Part shown: piece after piece, positions 34,001 through 44,370 of the stretch
How the letters are laid out: the number at the start of each line of letters is the position of its first letter
How positions within the stretch are numbered: the stretch's first letter is position 1
Assembly: GCA_028583415.1 (NCBI GenBank)
Contig: CM053266.1
Coordinates: 44,337,726-44,401,725, forward strand
Reading direction: 5' to 3'
DNA from: Protea cynaroides
Taxonomy: Eukaryota > Streptophyta > Magnoliopsida > Proteales > Proteaceae
Length of the DNA stretch: 64,000 nucleotides
Translations under genes and position numbers: made by a program
The notes under the pieces: generated by a model
What the model was told of the DNA's origin: nothing
What the model saw: the letters and a program-made list of their open reading frames with translations, nothing else
The model's database searches: none

Positions 34001-37000
34001 TATGGGATCTGATGTAAGGGAGAGCCAACTGCCTATGTAAGGAGCTGGTTTATCTTTTCTTACCATCTGCAAATTTATATATTTCATTTTAATACAGTAC
34101 TCAACTCAAAAAAGTTTTAACCAAGAGCCAACTTCGATCCATTTCTAATAAGCTAATTAACTCTGTAGCTTTCTCTACATCGTTAGTCTTGATTGTAGTG
34201 TTGTTGATGCAGATCAAAAGATAGATCCGCAAGTGATGGGCATAAGAGACAGCATAAGGGAAGAAATAAGAGAAGATAGGGGGCTGTTCAGGGGCCATGA
34301 ACAGTAACTGAAGAAAAAGTGGAGAGGATAGAAAGGGGTAGAAAGGGCACACAACTCACTTTTCAAAACAAAATAACTCTATTCTGTTATTGCAAATCGT
34401 GGGGGCTCTTAGCCTCTTACATTGAATTTAAATAAAGCACTAAAATAAAAATAGAAACAAATGAGGATTCCTTCCATATTGAAGGTGCCTAAACAGACTA
34501 AACAACCTACCCAATTAAGAATAACTATATAAAGGAAACCAAAATAAAGAAAGAAATCTCCCTCTTACGTGAGAGGAGATGGAGTTTCCTAATTGACTGG
34601 ATAACTTAATAATAAAAAAAGACTTAAAACTTATGCTACAATTAGGATGGGATGGGCCCCACCAGAATATCTTTTGTGCTAATTTTAAGGAGTGGTTACT
34701 GTTCACTCGAATGTTCATGGGAACAGTAAAGTAGTTCAATAATGAACCAGATTGAACCGAAAAGGTTCAAATCTGGATAAAACCAAACAAATCCAAACCA
34801 GTCCTGCATTCATTGTACCCTTTACTGAACAACTTATGAGTCGTGACAACACTTTGTTTTCCTCATCATGCAATTCTACCTGGAACACATTCTTAGTAGC
34901 TGCACATCCTGTTCTTCATTGCTCAGCCTTAAATTCATTGAATTTTTTGGAGAGATTACGAAGAGATGCATGGGTCATCTGACTTCTCTTGTTAGCAACA
35001 GATCTGCTGCCTGAGATCAGTTTGCCATTGTTCTCCCTGCATGGCCACATCATGGGGCTCTTGGGATTTTTTATTTTGTTTATGGATTGGGTTAGATTCT
35101 TGGGCTCATCAAGATTTGACCCTAGCTTGGACTCATCTCTCTGCCTCTCCTTCAATGGAATGTGGCACTTAAAAGGGAGGGGAGGGGGAGAGCAGGGTAA
35201 ATGATTTACTTAGTTTTCTGAAGAACATGGTCAAGATTAGGAAAATATATTTTGATGATTTGTTAAATGCGAGGTTAATATCAAGCAGATATCGTCAAAC
35301 TAGGTGGTCAGTGTAAAATTGTTTTCATCATAAAGCAATAGTTTTTCTCTTGTATTTATCTCAAAAATCAAAGTGTATGCCTATGTAAAAGAAATGTCAA
35401 GATATTATTGAAAAATCTGTGTGTATTGCCTTTTTTATTGGTTTTATAAATTCTGCAGTCATCTTGTTCTTTATTTTGATGTAGTGGCTGGATTTTATTT
35501 TCCTTTCCATAACCAATGAAAGTAGAGCAATGGAGCAAAAGGTGGGTACTGATTTAAAAATATTTTCCCTTGCTTTTATAGCTCTCCGTTCTGCAGTTCA
35601 AGCATTTCGCCGGGAAGAAGAGCTTCTGTCTTACCGATCATCAAAGAGAAGAAGGGACAGATTTGAACAGGTTTGTGTTTCTATGATCTGTATCTTTAGC
35701 AATAGGTTACAAGGACACAGACATTGGGTTTTTTTTTTTTTTTTTTTTTGGGGGGGGGGGGGGGTAGGACATTTACATAATTAACATATAGGTCTAGTGA
35801 GAATGTTCTTATGTAGGGCATTGACTCTTGAAATTCTGATTCCTCATTCTTGCAGGACAAGTGTAGTTATGGTGATCCATTTCCAGTGGACAATTCAAGG
35901 GGTAGAGGTGTTCAATTTCCATTTGCTGTCACAGATAGGGTTATCATAAAGGTAGTTTACAGAGACCTGTTTTTATTCTTGTTTATTTTTTAAATTGGAA
36001 TATAACATTTATCAAGAATATGAAGCAGGGGAACAAGAGGACACCACTACGCTTCGTCGGACGTGAGGCTGTTGTAACTACCCAGTGCTTGAATGGATGG
36101 TTAGTTATTACATGGATTTTCTTTTCCTCCATTTCATTTCTGGCTTATTTTGATTCACATCTTTTTCCTTTTAAAGGTTGTACTGTGAATAAATGGAGTC
36201 ATGCAGCACTTGATTTAGCCGACCCCATGGCAACTGCATGTGTGTTTGAGATTTTTTTTGTGTAACTGTTTAATTTTACAAAGTTAGTGGGGAACATCTT
36301 GTCTTCTTTTTGTGTGCAGCATGTGTGTGCATGTTTTTAATTTTTTTTTAATTTTCAAATATGGATAACAGATTTATAATAAAAAGAGAATACATACAAG
36401 TCCTGAGACAGCTTTAGCAGATTACAACAATAGCTGCAACATAGCATTCTTCGACTATATCAAGAATATCATAAATAACACTAATTTGACAGTGGAATAG
36501 ATGACCCAAAAAAACCAATGAGCCTTTGAACACCCTGCTTGGCAATCTGGTCTGTCACTTCATGTAGATCTAGGCCTCCAGTTGAACGGGCATTTCGTGT
36601 AAAGTAGTAGACCTGTTACTTCTGATTACATGAGCCAATCTCCATGGATACTGTGGATCGCATTCAAAGCTATAACAATAACTGAATCTCCCTTGACTAA
36701 TAGGTTGTGAAATCCTTCTCAATGCATATTCCAAGCCTACCTGCAACGACATCAACACAGTTCTCGCAAAATACCCTTCTCCAATTGAGGCTGAATAGAA
36801 TTTCAGGACAGATCCATCAGAAGATCTGAAACGTCACCCATGCCTGAGGTTCTTCGGTCACCTAGGGAGTAACCATCAAAATTGAGGCTATATATATATA
36901 TATATATATATCATTAACCAATTTTATAACTACTCTAAAAGCATGATATGCAGAGGGCTCTGAGTCAAGGCATTCATTTTCCCAACTTAGTTGCATGGAA

Positions 37001-40000
37001 TCCATGGGTACCTCATAGCATGGGTCTAGTGTACTATTTTTCCGTTATGCAGATTGTTGAAACGCTGAGTATGGACTGAAATGCTTGGATGATCTACTAG
37101 GGATCTTCCGGCCTTTATTTATAAGTAAAAAATGAATTACACAAAGACTAATATGCCCTCCTCCCCCATGACTGACTCTAATAGAGAGTCGATTCCATGG
37201 GGTTGGACCGAAATGCCTCTTCTAGGCTACATATTTCAACACTCCCCCATAAGTTGGCACATAGATGTCACACATGCACAACTTGACCAAATTAGGATGA
37301 AAAAGTTTTCCACCGAAACCCTTATTGAATACATTAGCTAACTGGTTTTCTGACTTCACGAAGGACATACAAATCAGTCAATTCTCGAGTTTCTCCTTGA
37401 AGTGTCAGTCGATCTCCACATGATTAGTACGATGCAATCGCAGAAGACTACCATTGCACAATAACCACCAACCACCAAAAGGAACACCTGAATAGGGAAA
37501 ATTGGAACCTGGAGGAGCAGTCGCATAAGCCGATGTAGTGGAAGAAGCTTGGAGAAGTCAATGGAAAGTCTATAGTTCGTCAGGAGAGAGACCAATGTCA
37601 GAGATGGTAGTAGGGGTATTTGTTTCAGTGTGGTTGGCTTTGTTCTAGGAACGACCATGACCATGTTTGGCTTCAAAGTCAGCAGCTTTTCCAAGACATT
37701 TTTTAACACGTGACCTTTTTGTGCCAAGATCTTCCACAATGTTCACACTTAATTACCTCTTTGGTGTTGTCCTCAGAGCGTAGAGATCCATCAGTAGCAG
37801 GGATGGAAAGAGACAATTTATAAAGCTGAACGATCAGTAGTAGGAGAATGAAGCATGGCAGATTGGCGGCTTTCTTTAGAATGTACCAAAAGCATAGGAT
37901 TGCTTCAAAGTGGGAAAAGGAGATCTGCTAATAACCTGGACACGAATCTGATTGTATTCAAAGTTTAAGCCCGCCAAAAAAAATCATAGACGCAAATTTT
38001 GTCAACATGTTTCTTGTAAGAGGAAAAATCAGTGGCACTGATATGCTGGTAATCAACATAGTGATCGAGTTCTTGCCATAAACTTCGAAGTTCAGCATAG
38101 TACGGAGAAACATACAACTCCTTCTTGAATATTTCATGAATCTTTTCTCGTAATTCATGCACCTGAGCATCATTCTCTAATTGTCTATAAGTCTTCTTGG
38201 CAGTTGTCTAAATATGAGTACCCTTTGGCAATATTTGGTAGCATAGAGTTAAGGAGTAAGGACATAACTAAAGAATCATTAGAGATCCATTGATCTTGAG
38301 TAGTACCAACAGTAGAGGGCTTCTTAGTCATACCAATGAGATGACTAGTGAAGCCACAACCAGCAATGGTCAGATAGGTTGATCGAGACTAGATTAGATA
38401 ATTAGTTGAACTTGATAGACGTAGCAACAAATGGTTGGTACTCATGTTGATTCTGTCCATTAGAACCGGAAGAGAAGTAGTAACATCCAACATTTTGCAG
38501 CTAATCAAACCAATAAAGAAGATTGATATTACAGGGTTTTGTTAAACTGAGAAAAAAATTTGGAGCGATATCGATGGGAGGAATCATAAATCGCAAATCG
38601 ATTATCACTGAAGATATCGCAAGTCGATTGATATTTTGAATTGATGCTGTCCAAGAAGTCGATGAGATAGGTCTGATCAATATCAAATCAGAAAGAGAGT
38701 CTCGCTGTCAAAAATTAGATCGATTCCAACCAGATCAAATATCAATATCACAGGTTGTAGATAAAGATATCAGAAATTGCAGAGTAAATCGCAGAGATCT
38801 GGTTTCAATCTAGGAAGAAACAGATGCTGCCAGTAATCTCGAACTTAGATCCCTAAATAGGGGAAGACTCGACCTTCAATAGGAAGGAATAACTCGATCT
38901 TTGAATAGAGAGAAACCAATTCGTACAGCAACTGCCAATCTTCAAGAATACAAATCATGCTTTAATGGAGCTAAAATAGAGGGCAACATCTAGATCCATA
39001 AGATCACCTCATTAGTGCTGCCTTATTCCAGAAGGAGAGAACTGAGAGTGAAGGGGTGAGAGAAAAAAACGAGAAAAATATCTGGAGGTAGTCGTGGAAG
39101 AGAGGAGGGATCAGAACTAGAGCTCTGATACCATGTTGAAAGGCTGAGTATGGACTGAATGCGTGGATGATCTACTAGGGACCATCCAACCTTTATTTAT
39201 AAGTAAAAAAAGAATTACACAAAGACTAATATCCCCCCCCCCCCTCGCCCCCCAATGACCAACTCTACTAATAGAGAGTCGGTTCCAGGGGGTTGGACCA
39301 AAATGCCCCTTGCAGGCTACATATTTCAACACAGATCCACGTGTGCTTTCCATTGTAGAGATATGCATAACCAGGATTTTCCCTCAATTTTTCCTTGCTG
39401 GATGACGGCAACTGTTCTTTTATTTGTACTTTTCATAGTAGGTGATGTTTTTAATTGGTTCATTTATAGAACATCAAAGATGCAGCTGGTTATATCCATT
39501 AAATTTTTTAATTTCACTTGTGGTGTCATGACACTGCTTGGTGATTTTATTTTAATATTAAATGATATTGAATTGTTCTGTTCTTGGTGGCTATTATGGT
39601 ATTTTGAGGCACTGTACTGGTATGATAGTTACAGAAGATAGTTATAGAAGTGGACTGTTCTTGGATATCAGAGGACACTGTGACCTGAGATTACCTCCTG
39701 AATTGAAGCTTTCTAACTGCAGCATCTTCGGTGTCGTTTTGATTGATTTTTTATTATATGCTGCTGGATGTTGCTTGCATGGTTTAGTCTTTAAACATGG
39801 ACATGTCTGTCGTTTGAGTGGACTGGCAAACCACACACCACATCTATTGGTTGGATGATAGGATCACAAGAAGCTTGTGAGGCCATTCTGTTGGAATTAT
39901 TAGAATGCATGACTGAAAATTATAAATGACTATTATTTTATAGCCTCTTCCTGGAATTTTTGAATTTGCTGGGGTTCTGTTGATATAAAAGACAGAAATA

Positions 40001-40517
40001 GGAAAAGAAAGAAATAGTTGGGTTGGATAGCCCCTACATGCTGAACTTTTACCTCCTGTCCCGGGTTGAGCCTGGGATTTTTATTGTGGACTTTGAGAAC
40101 CACTTAAATAAGTTAAAATCTGCCAGCTTACTGTTTTTCAAAAGAATACGAGGACGGATTGGAATAATTTCCATTCTTATATCAAGTGGCTTGTTAAAAT
40201 GTACCAACAACTCATTGTTTTTCTTTTCTTTTAAGTTTCTTCTGGAAGAAAAAGTTGCTGCATGCCCTTGTCGGTTACATGCCCATTTGTACTATAAGAT
40301 GATGAATTGATTTCTCAAGGTTCATTCCCCCTTTGAAGTTTCAATTATTACTGTAGGTTGGTTCCTTACCAATTTCCCAAATATTGTATATAGGTATGTG
40401 GTGAAGACATTAGACAATGCAGAGAGTGTCAAACTGCAGTACCGTTCTTTGGCCAAGGTTTCAGATTATCCATCTTTGAACACCATGGCAAACAAGATAA
40501 CTCCAAATTGGCTCTAG
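28038..40517 (+). CDS. U-box E3 ubiquitin ligase, PUB62/63 type
   Basis: The U-box recruits E2-ubiquitin, so the product should be an E3 ligase; its substrate is unknown. Eight exons: 28038-28536, 28634-28904, 32225-32306, 32697-32754, 35582-35670, 35856-35951, 36029-36099 and 40394-40517. They join in frame to 1290 nt (429 residues), each intron with GT and AG. The N-terminus is disordered, with an acidic run (EGEEEDDDDDEDEDEEDEVD, about residues 105-125) and an Asn-rich patch. The U-box core spans about 254-315: DPLTGALMDDAMILPCGHSF, GGMQHVLRM, KACYSCSQLVSEDS, LRSAVQAFRREEE. A basic SSKRRRDRFEQ follows, then a conserved C-terminal segment (FAVTDRVIIKGNKRTP, RFVGREAVVTTQCLNGW, ESVKLQYRSLAKV, ending KITPNWL) characteristic of this plant subgroup. 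ATG 28038 is the first Met matching the family-like start MAPEEMDLV. Intron 7 (4.3 kb) carries a copia insertion, yet both splice sites are intact. Confidence 0.92.
28970..29420. repeat. Diverged tandem duplication, period about 241 bp
   Basis: cctggcatgggcatttaatt (about 29033) matches cctggcatgatcatttaatt (about 29274), both followed by aaaatctgct(t/g)aag. The segments upstream (gcatcatatg, attactttg/attacttta) and downstream (ggatgttat, tcaaaact/tcaaagct) recur in the same order. Confidence 0.6.
30415..31431 (-). mobile_element. TRIM (miniature LTR retrotransposon)
   Basis: Two direct LTRs (30415-30736 and 31080-31431) flank an interior of only about 343 bp. On the minus strand the right LTR is 5'. 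It is followed immediately by a primer-binding site TGGTATCAGAGCA (initiator-tRNA-Met type), and a purine tract (AAGGGGGG) precedes the other LTR. The right LTR begins TGTAACAAAATAG; the left has TA in place of TG. Flanks are ATTAT and CTTAT, a 4/5 match for a 5-bp TSD. The interior has no gag, only imperfect AGT/AGC triplets and a repeated cacagtata(g/a)gtcactgtgaa unit. Confidence 0.85.
31560..31625 (+). mobile_element. SINE-like fragment (Au-SINE-like core)
   Basis: The GC-rich stretch containing CCCAGTGCACGAGGCTCC and CACTGCGGGGTCTAGGG, preceded by an A run, resembles the 5' core of the widespread plant Au SINE. Only this core is recognisable. The match is from memory of the family pattern and is unverified. 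Confidence 0.35.
32755..35581 (+). other. U-box gene intron 4, 2.8 kb
   Basis: GTAAGT donor and TTTTATAG acceptor. It contains a 5'-truncated L1 (32975-34042). The right half (34056-35560) is AT-rich with no coding signal and no assigned repeat. Confidence 0.8.
32975..34042 (-). mobile_element. 5'-truncated L1-type LINE with 13-bp TSD
   Basis: The insertion is flanked by AGCTGGTTTATCT at 32962-32974 and 34043-34055, an exact 13-bp target duplication. The minus strand has a 151-codon frame (33161-33616) of the zf-RVT domain near the end of L1 ORF2: CGLCWAAIEDINHLFFDCPF, then KVWEKILEKCWPNRRR and TAKSKTLSQIWEAIGFDV. The poly(A) tail appears on + as T8 followed by gggtgaataaata. A C16/A22 run (33107-33146) lies in the 3' UTR. 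The absence of the RT and endonuclease domains marks it as dead on arrival. Confidence 0.85.
35729..35764. repeat. T21-G15 homopolymer junction in U-box intron 5
   Basis: An uninterrupted run of 21 T is followed directly by 15 G inside the 185-nt intron 5. No TSD or other element sequence was seen around it. Confidence 0.9.
36350..36850 (-). mobile_element. LINE C-terminal (RNase H-like) remnant
   Basis: The minus-strand reading, with stops, includes MLMSLQVGLEYALRRISQPI followed by YPWRLAHVIRSNRSTTLHE. This resembles the RVT_3 RNase H-like region downstream of the reverse transcriptase in plant LINEs. The boundaries and assignment are tentative. Confidence 0.4.
37055..39331 (-). mobile_element. 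Gag-only, non-autonomous Ty1/copia element
   Basis: Terminal LTRs at 37055-37241 (187 bp) and 39134-39331 (198 bp) begin TGTTGAAA and end TTTCAACA. An exact 5-bp TSD, CAGAT, flanks it (37050-37054, 39332-39336). On the minus strand the PBS TGGTATCAGAGCT (39121-39133) follows the 5' LTR and a GGGGGAG purine tract precedes the 3' LTR. The interior encodes only gag remnants on the minus strand: an SPYYAELRSLWQELDHY segment (37965-38162) and a CCHC zinc knuckle CEHCGRSWHKKVTC (about 37710-37750). There is no protease, integrase or reverse transcriptase. LTR identity is high apart from a C-run length difference, which suggests a fairly recent insertion. Confidence 0.9.
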
Positions 40518-40975
40518 ACCTGTGATATACAAAATGAAGCAGTTATAGTTTTTGCGAAGTTCGGCTTCCGGGTATTAAATTCAACTCTTCTACAGAAAAA
40601 GATTCCTGTTCGACCAATCTGTTAATTCCTTATTACCATTTTCAGCAATGTATTGGTGATGTAAATTACAGTAGCCCCATAGAATGCCATCTAGGACACC
40701 CTATACTTGGATTTTAATTTGAACATCCTTTAATCATTTTTATGTGAAATATCTTATTTGCTGCAGGTCTTTGTATGAGTTTATTTTTCCCCTGCATGCA
40801 GGATTATGCGTTTTACTGTTCATTTCCATACAATACAGTCTACAAGCTTGTCATTGTTTCTATTTTAGATTTGTCTTCTTAAGATGCAGCCACTAATATA
40901 TATCGCATCACATCTTTGTAATCTTTTTCATTGGTTATGAATTATGATGGCATTTATTTAGGTTTTTAGTCTTAT
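40518..40975. other. 3' flank of the U-box gene
   Basis: AT-rich sequence, presumably the 3' UTR and then intergenic DNA. No canonical AATAAA stood out, and there is no further feature before the TIR element at 40983. Confidence 0.5.
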
Positions 40976-40982
40976 AGCCTTT

Positions 40983-42738
40983 TGGGAAATTGAATCATAC
41001 CTCCCATGTAGTTTACACCTAATCCACATACACCCAAAACATTCAAACAATGACAATCTTCCCCTTGGTTCTACCGGTTTTAAGTGGAGAAGGTAATTAG
41101 ACTATTTTATCCTTGGTAACAATTCTACTTATCTATTAAAATGTCCAATATAACCTTTTCCTCTCCCCTCATGCAACTAGAGCTTTCCCTCTCTGCTCTC
41201 CTCATGGTCGTGGATCGACCACCCTAATACCTCTATCTACCCATTACTGGGCTTAATTCCTCACGAAAGAAGAAGAAGAAGAAGATGAAGAAGAAGACGA
41301 TGAGAGTAGAAGAAAGAAAAGGAAAGTGACAATAGGAATGCTCACTGAAGCTTTACATACTGAGACCCAGAATATTCAAAGTTGCTCAAAATATGGATTC
41401 ATTTGGATGAGAAGAAACCAGAGGAGCTGCAGAGAGAGAGATGATTGTGAAAAATGACGAAGAGGAGATTCAGTTGGGCAAAAAGATCTCTGACGGAAAC
41501 TCAGGTTGGTTGTCGACTGAAGAAACCCCAAATCATGATTCTTGCAGTGCTAGGGTTAATTGCCGACGGAAGCTTCTTACATCTTCTTTTTGTTCCGACA
41601 CCATTGGAGTGATTGGGATGATTAAAGACTCAGGACTATGTTGATAGACTGGAGTATTGTGTCCATTTTTTATGGCATTCTGCTAGTTTTGTCTTCTAAC
41701 TAAAATGTAAATTGTTTCTGTATTCATTCTTTGGTAAGGTACTGGTCTCTGAAGAATTTCATCCATGAAACCTTTCGTCTCTCCTCTTGCATTATCAACC
41801 TTTGTTCCTAATCAAATTGCCATCTGTAAATAAATAGCAAACAATCAATTAAAGCAGTTATCAGACAAATAGATACTAGAAACTTGAAATTAATAACTCA
41901 AAACCCTAAAATATCTCTTAGTGGAAGATTCCAATCACCTTCCTTCGTGATTGAAGACAATTGAACAGTTCCCATGCACTCCTCTGATTCCAAGCTATTC
42001 CTTGGTGCTTCAATTCTTAAATTTCAGAAAACCCACTACATAAATTTCAAAAAACCCATCTGGGCCTCTTATTTGGAGAGAGAGAGAGATTACCTTTGAG
42101 GATTGTGAGATCTTCTTGAAGAAACAAGTCAGGGGTCTTGAAGCAAGGTTGGTGTAGAGAAATCTGAAACTGATGGAAATCAAAGAGCTCTGCAAGCTCG
42201 GCAGTGCACAAATGGCTCCGGTGGCGGCACCGAAGTCCAGTTCATCATCATCAACACCATCTGCAAAATCTCCGGGCCATTCTCTGACGATTAGTCCATC
42301 TGCTGCCCCATCAATGGAGCCCAATTCTTCTCCTCCTCTTCCTCCGGCAGCCTCTCCAAAAGCGTCTCCCACCCTCTGACTCCAATGTTGTCTCCTGTTG
42401 CTCCACCAGCCAAAACCCCCAGACAATCACCACTCACCAGTCGTCTCGCCTAGCTATTCCTCCACCATCACCCGGAGCAGAGCGCTTGCAGAGCCAAAGT
42501 TCAGATACCAGTTTTTTGTTTTGAGAGAGCAAAATGGGTAGAGGGTATTTTAGTCAGTTCACCCGCCATTATATGATTAAAGCATTGTACATGTCTTCAT
42601 AAAAGAGTAGAAAATTAATGGGCTGGATTTATTTGTCATTGTGTTATACATGAAAGGGTAGTATGAGTCATTGTTTGAATGTTTTGGGTGTATATGGATT
42701 AGGTGTAAATTACAGGGGAGGTATGAGTCAATTACCCT
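40983..42738. mobile_element. TIR element, AGGG family, 7-bp TSD, with gene fragment (1.76 kb)
   Basis: The left end GGGAAATTGAATCATACC and the right end (reverse complement AGGGTAATTGACTCATACC) continue as long inverted repeats: TGTAGTTTACACCTAATCC/TGTAATTTACACCTAATCC, then CACCCAAAACATTCAAACAA on both sides. A 7-bp TSD, AGCCTTT, is exact (40976-40982, 42739-42745). The interior has a GAA-rich run (about 41268-41300) and, on the plus strand, a Pro/Ser/Ala-rich AGP-like segment (about 42170-42460). No transposase is visible. Confidence 0.85.
42173..42456 (+). pseudogene. Arabinogalactan-protein-like gene fragment inside TIR element
   Basis: The frame from 42173 reads MAPVAAPKSSSSSSTPSAKS, then ISPSAAPSMEPNSSPPLPPA and ASPKASPTL before a TGA at about 42377. 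Shifting frame there gives LTPMLSPVAPPAKTPRQSP and then TAG at about 42453. Alternating Ala/Ser/Pro with SP, AP and PP dipeptides is the O-glycosylation pattern of classical AGPs. No signal peptide or GPI signal is attached, and a frameshift splits the domain. It is therefore a fragment, plausibly captured by the surrounding TIR element. Low-complexity composition makes family assignment cautious. Confidence 0.5.
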
Positions 42739-42745
42739 AGCCTTT

Positions 42746-44370
42746 TTGTTTCTTTTGGATATAGATAATACTGTGAAAAAAGTAATTATATCGCGTTAGT
42801 TTCAGTACTAATACCGACATTCACACACTTTTTGTACCCAGTCTTCTCTTGAAGCTTGTTGTTGCGTTATCTGCAAAATCTAGTATGTCTGCAATCAATT
42901 TTAGATGAATGCAATAGGTACTTTGACAACCAGATTGGTTGATCAATATTCCTTGGCACTCAACAAAATAGTTGTCTATCAAATATTATAAAAATAAAAA
43001 CAAAAGATTAAATAATGTTTCAAATTTTCTCAAACTTGCTGCTTTTCCATTTCAGTCTTACTATTTTCCCCCCTTAGTTTGGTGACAGATAATTTGTTGA
43101 AAGAATAGAAATGAGGTACAGGCCATAGGCAAGGATCCTGCAATGGGAGAGAAGTTTTCTTTTACTTATATGAAAATATGAAGTTTAACTTAAAATTGCA
43201 AGGTAAGTCTAAATATAATAAGGGGTTGTTACATTTGACCTTGTAACAACCCAATGAGTGTGCATTAAAAGGAATCATCATGGTGACCTCAATATACATG
43301 AAGGTAGTTTGGTATTTCATTTGGGGACTTATGTAAATTCTACTTGTGACATACAAGACCCTTGTTACAAGTCTAGTCACAAGTAGAATTTCTCAAAACT
43401 AAAACATTTAATGTGGTTTGCAACAAAATAACAGATCACTTAAAAGCACTAGTGGATAATGTCAATTTAAGAATAACAGACAGGGCAAAGAAAACGGAAA
43501 CTAAATAAAAGGACCCTTTTCCAACCTTAACAGCAGAGTAGAATCCCAACCAGTTTAAGAGAAGTTACCTGGAGATTGAAGAAAATTTTGATTTCCTGAC
43601 AAAGGTGTGTATCTCAAAGAACCAGCTGAATGCCCTGGAAGCAATTTAATCACCATGGAGGATTTTCATACCCTTGGTAATTGCCTTCATCTCTGCTGTG
43701 ATTCAATCTTTCAGAGTCCAATATGCCAGAGAAGATCAGTAAGGTGTTCACTTCTTTTGTTTAATACTCTTTCTTCACTGAAAATCTGTACTTAAATTAC
43801 CAAGGCAATTGTGAAGGATATTGATCACTGAGTAAGATTCAAGTTGACAGTCTCAGCAGGTTTCTTTAATCTGGCAGTGGGTTTCAACGTTATGTCAGAA
43901 TAACTTTATCAGTTTATCTATGAGGTTTCCTGGCCTGTCTCCAAAGATGTTGTGGTGATTAGATCTAGAAGGGGAAAACAATTACAACGGCTAGAGGGAA
44001 TGTGGCTTCTCTCTAGTAGGCCAGCAGGTTGGTTGTACAAGGAATTACAATTTCGTAAAGCTATTCTAAATTCTGAGAATAATGAATTGGAGCTCATGAG
44101 TGACGTAATGAATGGAGTAAGATCAAGTGAGGCCTTTATGATAAGTAAGAATTTTGTAAAAGTTGGGTTTTAATTTTTTGTTTTTGTGAAGTTTTTTCAA
44201 AATCTTGAAAGAGATTTGAGTAGTGTTGAGTGGGAAAAGTTTTAGAGGAGAGTAGATGAGATAGAGGTGAGGAAAGATGGATTAAGATGTCACACTAGAC
44301 CTTGTTGAGCTTAACTTCTATGGTTAGAAAGCATGGGGTGTCTGGGGTTACTGAGTTACAGATAAATATC
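42746..44370. other. Intergenic, no gene seen
   Basis: AT-rich, with only short frames. It includes a 16-bp perfect inverted repeat (43335-43391) and lies between the TIR element and the copia element. Confidence 0.55.
43335..43391. repeat. Perfect 16-bp inverted repeat with 25-nt loop
   Basis: AAATTCTACTTGTGAC (43335-43350) and GTCACAAGTAGAATTT (43376-43391) are exact complements. A second inverted pair (TTGTTACA...TGTAACAA) lies at about 43226-43249, so the whole 43226-43391 stretch may be an old MITE. Confidence 0.6.

Larger units (their letters stand above)
36100..40393 (+). other. U-box gene intron 7, 4.3 kb, transposon-filled
   Basis: GTTAGT donor and TATATAG acceptor. It contains a minus-strand LINE RNase H-like remnant (about 36350-36850), a TA microsatellite (about 36889-36912) and a gag-only copia (37055-39331). 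No coding signal was seen at 39340-40390. Confidence 0.8.
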
